NCBI GenBank assembly: GCA_964017155.1
Contig: OZ024867.1
Coordinates: 9,301,525 to 9,365,524, forward strand
Reading direction: 5' to 3'
DNA length: 64,000 bases
From: Oasisia sp. SBJ-2009
Taxonomy: Eukaryota; Annelida; Polychaeta; Sabellida; Siboglinidae
Position 1 is the first letter of the stretch. Every line of letters begins with the position of its first letter. Both the position numbers and the translations under genes were made by a program. Of the stretch, positions 43,858-54,699 are shown piece after piece. The notes below the pieces were generated by a model. The model was not told the origin of the DNA. It worked only from the letters and a program-made list of their open reading frames with translations, and made no database searches.

Positions 43858-44365
43858 TAGTCCAGTTCACTATGTCACGAATAATCGTTTCGTTCAAATT
43901 TTTGGGAGATTTGCAAAGCTATACATTTTTGGAAAGTTTAGAACCTCCTGAACCTGAAAAGTAATGTTTACATTTTTTCTAAACACTTTAGGGCAGCCAT
44001 CTAGGAATTTCATAATGGCGACTATTTTTTGCTAACATTTTGCAATATCTCGGCTTCTAAGCATCTTAGGTAGGTTAAATTGTTTGTGTCTAAACATACA
44101 TTTTTCGAGACAAGGAATCTAATGGGACAACTTATAATGAGCTATATATAATGCATGACACTATTTTGGAAATTTTGGAAAAAATACATCAATTCTAAGT
44201 AACAATATGAGGCTCAAACGTTAAATATTAGCCAACTTTTCGAGCATTGAAAATAGTCTAGTTATTAAAATCATTGTTGTCTAGTCTAATGATTACATGT
44301 ATTATTAAAATCATTGTTGTCTAGAATCCAGTGTCCCATTGTTGTTGTTTCAGGCTCTGAGAGAC
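43858..44365. repeat. Left TIR of long-TIR transposon (copy ii)
   Basis: Inverse of 46030-46515. The shared inner sequence includes CTAGAATCCAGTGTCCCATT, then GTTGTTGTTTCAG and AGAGACATGGAG, so the repeat includes the presumed 5' leader and start region of the gene. GTTTCAG at the inner edge could act as a splice acceptor. Confidence 0.85.
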
Positions 44366-46019
44366 ATGGAGTCGACCACGAATGAGGTCCCCAAACTTAC
44401 TGGTGGACGGCCGTGCCAAACCACTGACTATAAACTGTGTGTTGTGTGTCAAAAAGAAGCCGAACCTTTAGTGCGGCATCCAAGATTAACGTCATACCAC
44501 AACCTCATAGAGACAGTGAAGGAGCGAGCCAGCTTGCATGATACCGATTGTGTTCCAGTGCAGAAACGGCTTAAAGACTGCACAGCAGAAACACTGCAAA
44601 GAGAGAATGCTGCTTGGCATCGTACTTGCTAGGATGACGAACACAGTCCAGAGAGAGCGTGCAAGAGACCGACAGCAACACTCCATGTCTACTGGGTCAC
44701 ACACTCCCAGGGTGAAAGGTCGCAGATCAAGAAGTGCTGATGACGTGAATAATGTGACTGGCTCAGCTGCACCATATACCCGATCATCAACACGACCTTT
44801 GAACAAGGACATGTGTTTTTTTTGCCAGACAGACAATGACCAGAAACTCTTCAGTGTCAGAACAGGGAATGCCGGACAATCACTAAAGCAAGCAGTGCAG
44901 ACATCTTCAGATCCAGAACTGAAAACTAGATACAGAACTTGCATTGATGATGGTGATGCCCATGCTATGGATATCTAGTATCACAAAGCTTGCTGGACCA
45001 AACACGTGTTCCACGTTCTGCGGGATGACACCAACCAAGCACCCAAGACAAAACAAAGTCCCACACAAGGATCCAGCTTCGTTGAACTGCTGAACATCAT
45101 AGGTACACAGACCAGAGATGGAGCATACCTCTCAATCCAAGACATCGAGAACACATATGTCAGCATGCTACATTTGGGTGGAACAGAGGCCCTGGAAAAT
45201 CATTCACCTGCCGTCACCAGGCAATGGTTGAAAGACAGAATCCTTTCTGAATTACCACACGTAACATCAGTCCGACAGAGAAACATGCGAAGTCTTGTAC
45301 TGTCCAGAGGCCTGTGATACAGACATGCTCCAGACTACTATCAGAACTGCAGATGACACTGAAAGCATGAAAAACCTCCACCAATCAGCCAGACTCCTTC
45401 GCCAACGAATTGAGCAGTTCACCAAGACAGTGAAGACGTCCAGTTCCATAGTAGTAACCAGTACCCTGGATGATGTACCGGTGGAACTGTATACCATGAT
45501 CCGCTGGATAATGGCGGGACCTGCAGACAAACTGCAAACAGAAGTGCGGACAACTATTGTTGACAGGGGTGCACTAACCCTGAGCCAAAACCTGATGTTT
45601 GGTTTCAAATCCAAGTCACGTGCAAACCGAGTGACGAGGGTGCTGGATTCCGGTCTCAACAAGCTAGGGAAAACCCCCAAGTACTGGAATTGACCCTGAC
45701 CATCCATCATGAGACAAGAAACAAGAAACTTGTGAATCTCCTCAATGCAAAGGGTCACTGTGCGTCCTACAGCCGTGCCCTAATCATGGAAACAGCCCTT
45801 GCCAATGCTGTAGTGGAGAACACAAAGCAGTGCCAGGGGCTGTATGTGCCACCTTTCTTGAAAAAGGGCACGTTTATGTTCTTTGCCGCAGACAACACAG
45901 ACTTTGCTGAGGACACTGCTGATGGCAAGGGTACAACACATGGGACAGTCACTGCCATCTACCAGAAGGCTGATGCACCTGGTGAACCAATCGCACCCCC
46001 TCTCTCTACGCATTGGTGA
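44366..46019 (+). pseudogene. Long-TIR transposon protein (copy ii), N-terminal half, broken
   Basis: Successive frames give CVVCQKEAEPLVRHP with LQRENAAWHRTC, then KDMCFFCQTDNDQKLFSVRT and YHKACW, then SIQDIENTYVSMLHLGGTEA, DDVPVELYTMIRWIMAGP and FMFFAADNTDFAEDTADGKG followed by TTHGTVTAIYQ. Two Cys/His modules (CxxC...HxxC) precede a core with conserved ADNTDF...DG and TTHGT motifs, possibly part of a nuclease fold (inference). A frame break or stop at 44630, a stop at 44978, a frame break near 45310 and another near 45690 inactivate it. The C-terminal half is absent; compare 59111-60200. Confidence 0.7.
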
Positions 46020-46029
46020 CACAAAGTCA

Positions 46030-46874
46030 AAGAGTCTCCATGTCTCTCTGAAACAACAACAATGGGACACTGGATTCTAGACAACAATGACTTTAATAAT
46101 ACATGTAATTATTAGACTAGACAACAATGATTTTAATAACTAGACTATTTTCAATGTTCGAAAAGTTGGCTAATATTTACCATTTGAGCCTCAGGTTGTT
46201 ACTTAGAATTTATGTATTTTTTCCAAAATTTCAAAAATAGTGTCATGCATTATATATATCTTATTATAAGTTGTCCCATTAGATTCCTTGTCTGTGAAAA
46301 TGTATGTTTAGACACCAAAATCAAAAGCCTAAGATGCTTAGAAGCCGAGATATTGCAAAATGTGAGCAAAAAATAGTCACCATTTTGAAAATCCAAGATG
46401 GCCACCATAGTGTTTAGAAAAAATGTAAACATTACTTTTCAGGTTCAGTAGGTCGTAATCTTTCCAAAAATGTATAGTTTTGCAAATCTCCAAAAAATTT
46501 GAACGAAAAGTTTAATCTGTACATAGTAAACTAGACTAGAAGTACATTTTGGTCATTTGTTTAGTAAACATTGTTATTTATACTGTCTTGCATTAAATGT
46601 AGTGCATTGAAAGTTGTGTCATTAGATTCCTTGTCTCTGAAAAATGTATATTTAGACACCAAAATCAAAAGCCTAAGATGCTTAGAAGCCGAGATATTGC
46701 AAAATGTGAGCAAAAAATAGTCGCCATTTTGAAAATCCAAGATGGCCACCATAGAGTGTTTAGAAATCATGTAAACATTACTTTTCAGGTTCAGTAGGTC
46801 GTAATCTTTCCAAAAATGTATAGTTTTGCAAATCTCCAAAAAATGTGAACGAAATTACACAAGGAACTGGACTA
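46030..46874. repeat. Right TIR of long-TIR transposon (copy ii), with internal duplication
   Basis: Inverted relative to the left TIR from 46035 outward. The block AAAATCAAAAGCCTAAGATG through GATTTGCAAATCTCC-type sequence occurs twice (about 46270-46500 and 46610-46850). The outer copy keeps the element end. The duplication makes this arm about 300 bp longer than the left arm. Confidence 0.85.
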
Positions 46875-46984
46875 TGAGTTTAAATTATGTCACGTGTGTA
46901 TTTTAGTCCATTTGACATCATAAAACACATTTCAAGTTTCTCAACTGGCTTAACAGTTAACATCCATGTGTCCACCAAAAATGT

Positions 46985-47552
46985 GTGACTGGCAAAGATG
47001 TTATCCTACATAAGACCCTGATCCTGCATAAAGCCCTGAACTAAGGTATACAGTTGATTATAAGCAATTAAATGTGAAAACTATTAAAGACACTTTTCCA
47101 CTGCCTTTGATCAAAGAATATACCGATAACTTGGCAGATAACCTGTGGTTTCACACACTACACCCTGCAAGTGGCTATTGGCAAATCATGGTAGATGAAC
47201 ACGACAGTCATAAGACAGCATTCCTTACCAAATACAGTCTCTTTGAACATATCAGAATGGCCCAGGGATTATGCAATGCACGTGCCACATTCCAAAGGGT
47301 TATGAATCTTGTCCTACTCTGTCTCGCATGCACCAAGATACTGGTATGCCTAGATGACGTAATTGTATTAGGAAGGAGCTTCGAGAAGTCCCTCGAAAAC
47401 TTGGAAGTCTTTTTCTAGAGATTTGAGGTGAACAGTTTAAAACTGAAACCAAAAACACATTATTTGTTAAGCAGAGATTTGCCTCCTTGGATGTATAGTG
47501 AGTGTCCCACGAGGGTGTTTCCATCACTAATGACCATATCATGAGTGTACTA
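46985..47552 (+). pseudogene. Ty3/gypsy reverse transcriptase fragment, copy 2
   Basis: The open frame 47074-47418 reads VKTIKDTFPLPLIKE, PASGYWQIMVDEHDSHKTAF, RMAQGLCNARATFQRVMNLV and KILVCLDDVIVLG. This is a Ty3/gypsy RT palm with LDD, better preserved than copy 1 at 26537. The upstream VDYKQLN is in frame. Downstream wording (SLKLKPK) continues after a stop. No LTRs or other pol domains are seen. Confidence 0.8.
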
Positions 47553-47560
47553 AACTAGCC

Positions 47561-48340
47561 ACGACCAAGGAATGCATTGCAAGTGAGTAAGTTCACAACT
47601 ACAGGGGGAATTTATTCAGGGATTATCTGAAAAAAGAAATATTGAAGAAACCAAAAGAACCATTTGAAATGGACTGATTCGTGTGAAATTAAATTTAGGT
47701 ATGAGATTAGATTTCATACTGATCTTTACGCGAGGTGGCAGCACTACTGATACTGGTCGCCCTGTAGTAGGAAGACGGACTTTAACCAGTTCAAGGTCCA
47801 TATGTTAATTAGGCATCGGAGATGAATTTAGCCAATCAGCGGGACCCAGCCCAGTGCGGACTTCATGGCCATCCCCTTCTGCGCTCCTGGCAGAACAGCT
47901 TCTGGTCAGGTAGATGGCGCCACTGTGCCTCCATGGCCTATGATGCAGGGGCTCTCATCACATGGTGAGCAGGGGTTGGGGCCGTGATAGACGGCCTCCC
48001 ACAAAAAAAGCGGGAGAGAATTTTAGTGAGGGCTCTTAATGTAATAAATTTTCACATCTGGACAAAAGCATGATATTTGGCACAGATGACCTCCATGCCA
48101 TATTATTTCATAATGTTGATGGAAGCAACCTGAGATTTTGATGCTTCCACCATTTTTTGCAATATTCAAAATGGCTGCCATCGAAAAAACAACACTTGCT
48201 TTTCCATATTTCGTGAACAGTTTCACATAAAACATTAACATTAGGCTTAATTTATACATATACAGGTACCATAATTTCAAATATGGTATATTTGGACTTA
48301 TCCGACATTCACATCTGCCATTTTTAAAGATGGTGGCCAT
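47561..48340. other. Unassigned DNA, partly transposon UTR-like
   Basis: The part from about 48010 carries CAAAATGGCTGCCAT and AAGATGGTGGCCAT words, like the TIR/UTR sequences of the long-TIR elements, and leads into the Cys-rich exon. Nothing is recognised between 47561 and 48010. Confidence 0.4.
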
Positions 48341-48569
48341 ATTCACCAATGTTGCTATATCTGATATGGTGGGGTTGGACGCAAGACGTGAACACGAAAC
48401 TCTGGGTGCCATTCTGGACTGTTCTAGACGACGCCAGCAAAGCTTGTACTCTCCTCCACCACTGTGGATGTGGAAAGGCGTGCAGAGGAAACTGCAAATG
48501 TGCCAGAGCAGGAATCAAGTGCACTATTCTGTGTAACTGTGAAGGCGGGTGCATCAACAACGATAGAGT
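48341..48569 (+). CDS. Cys-rich C-terminal exon of long-TIR transposon protein (copy iii)
   Basis: The frame reads KLWVPFWTVLDDASKACTLL, then HHCGCGKACRGNCKCARAG and IKCTILCNCEGGCINN. The nine-Cys cluster CxC...CxxxCxCx6CxxxCxC...C is the tail module of this protein family; a second version is at 59111-59230. The exon ends GT|GTAAGC in phase 2, and the next exon-like segment (49569) begins in the matching phase. No upstream core exons are visible, so this is a fragment or the 3' end of a longer gene. Confidence 0.6.
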
Positions 48570-49044
48570 GTAAGCTATGCGATGCTACAAATACGGACAT
48601 CTGTGACTGATGTTACGCCCTACGTCATGATCTGAAGGATATTCTTTTCACCAATTTGAATTAAACTTCATGTTTTCTACCACAACATATTTATGTTTAA
48701 ACTTTATAATTATCATAATGTGACATGCATTGCCTACATCATATTCCATGACAGAGTCAGCACCACTTGCGCTGTACATGTAGCTTTGATATCGATTATA
48801 GGTGGTAAAGTTCACAGGATATAGCGACATTAGCTTTGAGGGCCACCATCTTGGAAAATGGCGAATGTAAATGTCGGTCAAGGTCAAAAAGTAAAATATT
48901 TAAAATAGTTATCCCAGCATACGTATATTTTGACAAAACTGTCCATATAACATCCCTCCAAATAAATTGTTTAAAAAATATGTAAGCAATTCGATTTTAC
49001 ATGCGCCATTTTATTAAATGGCGGCTGTGAAGGTCACATACCAG
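48570..49044. other. Intron-like DNA with long-TIR-type words
   Basis: Contains CCACCATCTTGGAAAATGGC and GCGCCATTTTATTAAATGGC motifs, similar in style to the long-TIR elements. No clear inverted arm and no gene are seen. Confidence 0.45.
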
Positions 49045-49395
49045 TTCAAAAGACTCCTTAAAACTTATTTATTCAAAAGAGCTTTTCACTCATGAACACT
49101 GAACACTGACGGACGTTTTAAGTTTTTAGGATTTACTTATTTATTTATTTATTATTCAGAGCCGTTTTTAGTATTTTTACAATCATAATATGTACTATTA
49201 TTATTATTATAAGTATTTTTTTTATTATTATTAGCATGTGTATTTTTATGAAAATTTATTTCGATATTTGATGCCATGTTTTATGATTTTTTACTTTTAG
49301 TCTCTTTCTATGATATGTTGTAACAGCGCCTTCGAACATGGTAACTTGGATTTATGGCGCTATATAAATGCTTTTATTATTATTATTATTATGTG
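49045..49395 (+). mobile_element. L2-type retrotransposon 3' end
   Basis: Starts with the last residues of an L2-like polyprotein (FKRLLKTYLFKRAFHS, stop). An AT-rich 3' UTR follows, ending GGCGCTATATAAATGC and an ATT repeat. It resembles the minus-strand copy at 3645-4090. Extremely 5' truncated. Confidence 0.75.
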
Positions 49396-49568
49396 TGTGG
49401 CATCTACATTCAAGCAATTTTTGGTAACAGTTAACAGTAATAAATGTTTCAACCTCATATGTTGTGATATCACAAATGAATGATAATATTGAGAAATTAT
49501 TAATCTTCAATTATGTAATAACATGCAGTAGGTGTTATTTGTTAAGTAATCATTAAAGTGACATTTAG

Positions 49569-49685
49569 GAGGAGACCCCCACAACCACCTCTAACGAAAA
49601 TGGAGGAGATGGTGGAGGAAATTGTGGGCATTGGGAACAGTGTCATCAGTGGAATTGTTGGTGGTGTTGACACCAGCAGTGTACA
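49569..49685 (+). CDS. Candidate exon following the Cys-rich exon
   Basis: Bounded by CATTTAG and CA|GTGAGT. It enters in phase 2 (completing GTG with the GT of 48569) and leaves in phase 2. It encodes RRPPQPPLTKMEEMVEEIVG, then IGNSVISGIVGGVDTSS. It has no recognised domain. Phase agreement with the exon ending at 48569 is the main support. Confidence 0.4.
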
Positions 49686-49954
49686 GTGAGTGTTCTTCTC
49701 ATGTGCAAACATACTGGAAATTAATTGTTGTATTGGACATCAGTTATTAAATATTACATTACACAATGTAACATATGATAGTTGTAAGGCATACATTTGA
49801 GAATGTTATTGTTATTACAAAGGTACACATACTATCAGTACAAATAATTCACTTTGTGCTTTGGTAACACATCATATTACATAGTTTATTATAAGTATAC
49901 TCAATAATTAATTTGTTTAGTAAAATTGGATATTATTAAAAAATATTGTTTTTA

Positions 49955-50850
49955 ATTGGCACATAATGCAATATTGTGTGACTTAAGGTGCATTCACACT
50001 GTTCAATCTGCATTGAACGTTGAAAGCAATTTGGTTGAAAATGCCATGTGTGAACACGGGATTGAAAGCAAGCAGCTGTCAAGTTCAACGGTTGCTTTCG
50101 ATGTTGAAAGGAATAGAACATGTTTTATCTTTTTTCAAGGTTGCTTTCAACCAGCCTCTTTTTGAATTAAGTGAACCAACCAAAAAAATCACGCAATTCC
50201 AAGGAGTATTAATCCACAATAGCATTGCTGAAGTTAAGTGATGAGCATACAGCACCATTTATAGAATGTTTCCATGGTTTTAACTGTTTGTGGAACATTT
50301 CACTCGAGTCATATCACAAGAAAGAAGTAAAAAGAGCTGCTCTTTGATCCACTGCGCTTCGAATGGACGCGAACCATGAGAAGGAAATGACAGGTGAGTT
50401 ACAAATGTGACAGTGTCTGGTGAACTTACAGTTAACTCGCCTCAATTATTACTGCCTTTTTGAAATGGTTTTACCACCTTTTTAATGTGTATGTTTGTAA
50501 ATAAACCGTGTACCGATCTGACCTGGATCAGCCATAGTGACAGAGGAGTGTCACATGCTTTTTGCCGTGTGTGCAACTCGCATTTCTGTGTTGCCGCGGG
50601 TGGAAAACATGACGCCTTTCACCATGCTACAAGATCTCTCTATCGAACGGCTCAGAGAAACGATCGAGTGACATTGTTTTTCGTTAACCCGAAGGACCAG
50701 GAGATAACAAAGCGTGTCATTGTAATCGAGACTTTGTTCGCCAACATGGTCGCTGAACACAACCTTTCCTTTCAGCTCACGGATCACTTCACAACAGTCG
50801 TGAAGGATATGTTTCTCAATAGTGAAACAGCGAAAAAGTTCTCCTTGTAA
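49955..50850 (+). pseudogene. hAT-derived copy outside the macrosatellite
   Basis: Matches 28660-29830 with an internal deletion that removes the MAPAKPC start region. The frame from 50485 reads DLTWISHSDRGVSHAFCRVC, then NSHFCVAAGGKHDAFHHATR, followed by ETLFANMVAEHNLSFQLTDH. It keeps the CxxC...H finger. It diverges more from units 1-3 than they do from each other, so it is an older relative. Confidence 0.7.
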
Positions 50851-51293
50851 TTATTACGACCACTGCATTACCATTTCGACTCACAGCACGGAAATTGTTT
50901 GCACGACACCAACATCGTCTCTTAGAGGCATATGTTGTAAGTATATCTCCAGAAATGTATTTGTTTAAACAATTAATTTGCACCAGTGAATTTCTATGTA
51001 TGGGTGTCAAATGTTCATCATTATGTGGCTCAGTAACTAGAGCTTCAGACTTTCAACTAAGACAAAAAGCTGGGACAGATTTATCTATTTCACATTGCTC
51101 CAGTACTTTTAGTTGTACGAATGATTACCTAGATATAGACAGTGGTTGATTGTAGTGTATGACTGAATAGTCTTCACACATTAATTGCAGCTGAATGCTT
51201 CCAAAAGAAGTCAAGATGGTATTTGATAGTAAAGCTAAGGACTGGATACTGAAACTTACCTTTCCCTTTTGTAAATGACCTTCTTACTTTCAG
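50851..51293. other. No gene recognised
   Basis: A short open frame (50895-51149) has no recognisable domain. Probably intronic relative to the duplicated exons that follow. Confidence 0.35.
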
Positions 51294-51345
51294 ATTATGT
51301 GCCTGATTCTGGATCTATGCCGGGATCAGGAGTTTCTCCCAATTG
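51294..51345 (+). pseudogene. Duplicated small exon, degenerate copy
   Basis: Acceptor TTCTTACTTTCAG, then a frame YVPDSGSMPGSG. The donor position reads GTTTGT. Compared with the copy at 51573 it has indels that change its length to 52 bp, breaking the symmetrical phase, so it looks decayed. Confidence 0.45.
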
Positions 51346-51572
51346 GTTTGTGATCAAATTGTGTCATTATTTAGATTAATTTCCATTCAATGCACACAAC
51401 ATATGCTAGAGAATGTCTATGTAATGACAACCCTGGATTACAGGGATGGAGATTACAGAATTTCAGACAAACAATTTGCATGGTGACAACATTTCTGATG
51501 TGTCCTCATAACAATATGTCGTATTTTCATTATTACGTTTTATTTCTATTTATAATTGCTTCTTACTCTCAG

Positions 51573-51620
51573 ACGATGTGCCTGAGTCTATGCCAGGATC
51601 GGAGGAGTTTCTCCCAATTG
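51573..51620 (+). CDS. Duplicated small exon, intact copy
   Basis: A 48-bp exon between TTCTTACTCTCAG and TTG|GTATGT, encoding DVPESMPGSEEFLPI. The surrounding intron (GATCAAATTGTGTCAT downstream) is also duplicated at a distance of 279 bp. It may belong to the same transcription unit as 48341-48569 and 49569-49685 or to an unknown host gene. No family is recognised. Confidence 0.45.
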
Positions 51621-51732
51621 GTATGTGATCAAATTGTGTCATCCTTACTGATTGTTGTAAGAGTGAGTTGAAATTACATTGCTATTATGTATACTGCCAT
51701 GTTTATAAACACTCCTGAAACTAATGCAGAGT

Positions 51733-52440
51733 TTTAGCTAAAAGCATGGACCTGGCTAATAAAGCTAATAATTACAAGCTTTAATTATAAACTAACACAT
51801 TAGCTCTAATCTATTTTCCCCATCAAGAATTATGTTCTTTTATGGCTACAAGTCCAGTACATGAAAATCTTGCATAGTCTATCCAATAAACAGGTGTGTT
51901 TATTATCTATTCATCAAATAAAACATGAGTTTTCTGAACGTGATGATTAAACAAAACAAGTGCATCAAAAAGCTAGCATGGACTATTTGATAGGTTTTAA
52001 TGAATGACTAGCAAATAAAATGAATGACTAGCAAATAAGACCATAAAGAGTCAGTAGTTAACCAGTGTGTGAATTGCTGAAATTGCAAGTTATTTAATGT
52101 CAAAGACTTAAATGTATACCCAAATTTGTAGGCTTTGGCAGTAGTGTGCGATCTGGTGTGAAATGTGGAGATGCAGAAATGGAACCCGAGAGAGGTGATT
52201 ATATATAACAGTTTACAGTTTATGTGTACGAGAAGTGTACTAATCATCCAGGACAATATCCAAGACTCATTTGCTATCACTTGCTTTTATGCTAATATGA
52301 TGTGTGGGCTGTGGACTGTACTTGCATGCAAGAAATGAATGACTAGCAAATAAGGCCATAAAGAGTCAATAGTTAACCAGAAATGGAGCCCGAGAGATGT
52401 GATTATATATAAACGTGTACTGTCAATGTGTTCTAGAAGT
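51733..52440. repeat. Dispersed repeat and ~310-bp tandem repeat, copy 2
   Basis: 51733-52000 matches 18890-19150, and 52010-52440 matches the tandem units at 20320-21085 (AATAAGACCATAAAGAGTCA, GGAACCCGAGAGAGGTGATT). This copy lacks the piggyBac-type insertion present in copy 1. Confidence 0.85.
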
Positions 52441-52695
52441 ATACAAATCATACAGACAGTGTTTCTTTATCAGATGTCATCAATTGACTATTACTATGTA
52501 TATAAATTAGAGAGATTATTATATTTGATTTTGCTTGGGTTCGTATAATTCTCTGTTACACAAACAAAGTTTTGTACTATCCAAAGCTGACAGTAAAAAT
52601 TATGTAACCGTATCACAAAGGTGAACATCAAATGAGTTTGACTGCATTGATGTACCTTCGTTTACATTTATTGTCAATTTGTTCTCTCAAATTAC

Positions 52696-54120
52696 CAGGG
52701 GTGACTGAACTACTTTTATTTTCTACTTGAGTAGAAGTAAAAGTAAGCCTCTTCAAAACTACTTGAGTAGAAGTAAAAGTAACTTGGTAAAAAATCAACT
52801 AGAGTAGAAAGTAGAACTACTTTCTAAAAGTACTTGAAGTAGAAGTAGAAGTAGAACACAACATTTATTATAATACAAAATACGACCAAAATATAAATAC
52901 AACGCCTTAATTGCCGGCTAGCAATAATGTAACACATTTTTCTCAGGCAGTCGTCCCTTAATTGACCACCAGCCACCAGTGTTTGTCCAGGCACAGGGAA
53001 GTCAGGGTTACAACATTGTATCTTGACCCAGAAAGCAAATGCAATTAACTCGGTCTTCAGTGGCTAAGAAGCCCCGGTTAGTGGGGTGTTATTTTGACAA
53101 TCAGCTTGAAGCCTGGCTTTTGTAAACGTGTGAATATTGTTCTTTGAACTGAGATTAAAACTAGTGTGAGAACAAAACAGACAGCGTGGGATTGATGCCA
53201 ACAAAGGACGATGACATAATATTTATTTACCACCGCTTGGGGCAGCGGTAGCGGCAACGACTCAAGACACGGATACACTACACGCCTACTGAATGGCACC
53301 GTCATGCCATTCGCGACAGAGTTCTTTCACAGCGACAATACAACAATAGTGACGACAAAGGATGTTAACTGTGGAAGGACTTATTTAATCATATTTGATG
53401 ATGGTTGTCTGGTGCACGCGGACTCACGGCAACGGTCGTATTCGTATTCGTTGCCATCGTTGAAATGGATCCTACGTGAAATGGCACCGCCGTGCCGTTC
53501 CCTTCCCCAACCTAGCCAAGACATTCTTTGAAGGCGACGATGAAAGGGACTTTTGTGGAGTTTAACTATGTTTTCACATTCTGATCGTTGTATTTGAACA
53601 TTTTATGGACATGGCATTTTATTAACTGTGTTATATCATTTGTTTTGCACAAATGGCAATTGTAATACAATGTATTATTTATAAAACCGGCTTCGTTTCT
53701 TCTGTAAGTTTTTCACGTTTATATTTCATATATCAATAGCTCTCCTGGGCCATTTTAGGAGGACGATTTTTCAAAAGGCGAGGCCTGTAAATGTATCGCT
53801 CTGATTCCGCAAAGCAAATACGCCCGTGATTGGACAATATTAATAGCTTTTGTCCTGCCGACTGGATCCATCTGGCGATTAAAACGAAATGTCGATGGAT
53901 GAAGCGCCATCAAGCGACGTAAGTTATAACTAAAAAAGTAACGAAAATATTGCGAAGTAAATGAAAGTAACGAAGTAGAAAGTAGCGTTACCGCAAATAA
54001 AACTACTTCGTTACAAGTAGAAGTAGTTAGTTGAAATCTTACTTCGTTACTTCCAGTTATTTGAAAAAACTACTCAAGTATAGTAACGAAGTAGATCTAC
54101 TTCGTTACATGACACCCCTG
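52696..54120. mobile_element. Complete hAT MITE with 8-bp target duplication
   Basis: Starts CAGGGGTG and ends CACCCCTG, and is flanked on both sides by CAAATTAC (52688-52695 and 54121-54128). A perfect 8-bp duplication and CAGGG-type TIR are diagnostic of hAT elements. Subterminal DNA is rich in GAAGTA and AAGTAAC motifs (ACTTGAGTAGAAGTAAAAGT left, GTAACGAAGTAGA right). The 1425-bp interior has no transposase frame. Partial copies lie at 358-500 and 6639-6772. Confidence 0.93.
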
Positions 54121-54148
54121 CAAATTACATATGTTGTTTCCAATGCAG

Positions 54149-54209
54149 TTCAGGAACGAACATATACCAAATGGAGTGCCAAAGAAACAATGCTGGCCTA
54201 TGATTACTT
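54149..54209 (+). CDS. Candidate exon start, SANT-like wording
   Basis: After the acceptor TTTCCAATGCAG the frame reads QERTYTKWSAKETMLAYDYF. The KWSAKE...YF pattern resembles the start of a Myb/SANT-like helix bundle that some long-TIR transposon family proteins carry (recall, uncertain). The 3' boundary is obscured by the 40-bp repeat that begins within the last codons. Confidence 0.3.
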
Positions 54210-54369
54210 TGGTTAAAAAGATGAAGTGAGCTTGCCTGGTTAGTTATATTGGTTAAAAAGATGAAGTGAGATTGCCTGGTTAGTTATATTGGTTAAAAAG
54301 ATGAAGTGAGATTGCCTGATTAGTTATATTGGTTAAAAAGATGAAGTGAGATTGCCTGATTAGTTATAT
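54210..54369. repeat. 40-bp tandem repeat, four copies
   Basis: Four copies of a unit starting TGGTTAAAAAGATGAAGTGA and continuing through TTGCCTGGTTAGTTATAT. The repeat begins at the end of the preceding exon-like stretch and looks like an expansion across an exon-intron border. Confidence 0.93.
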
Positions 54370-54699
54370 TACAGTATGCAGGGAACACATTTTTAATTTG
54401 TAAAATAGAGTAATTGATATATTGTCATAGAAAATTAATTAAACAAACTTTCAGTGAGAAACACAATAAAAAAATTCCCTGTAACACTGGTTGAAAAATT
54501 ATGTATTATCTTCCTACAACCTCTGTGTTTGGATGATAAGTATGTTGTTGATGAATGATGTATTGCTTGTTTATAGAACGGTAGGTGCAGTAGATTCACA
54601 ATTTGTTCTGCTCAGTTATTTCACAAACTTTTCTGTCCACATGAAGGCAAGAAAGAGATCCAGGAGTTTTTGAGAAGGAACCCGTCAGTACAGTACCCA

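Larger units (their letters stand above)
43858..46874 (+). mobile_element. Long-TIR DNA transposon (copy ii), N-terminal half retained
   Basis: The ends read TAGTCCAGTTC (43858) and GAACTGGACTA (46874), flanked by TGA on both sides (43855-43857, 46875-46877). Inverted arms run about 43858-44365 and 46030-46874. The right arm has a second, partly duplicated copy of its outer ~290 bp (46560-46874). Both arms contain AAGATGGC-type words and GTTGTTGTTTCAG at their inner edge. The interior carries a broken gene for the N-terminal half of the protein family also seen at 18.4, 48.3 and 59-60 kb. I do not recognise the superfamily. Confidence 0.75.

Noticed and set aside
26537..47552. A full LTR retrotransposon bounded by the two gypsy RT copies
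   Set aside because: The copies are in the same orientation 20 kb apart with no LTRs; they are separate fragments of the same RT piece.
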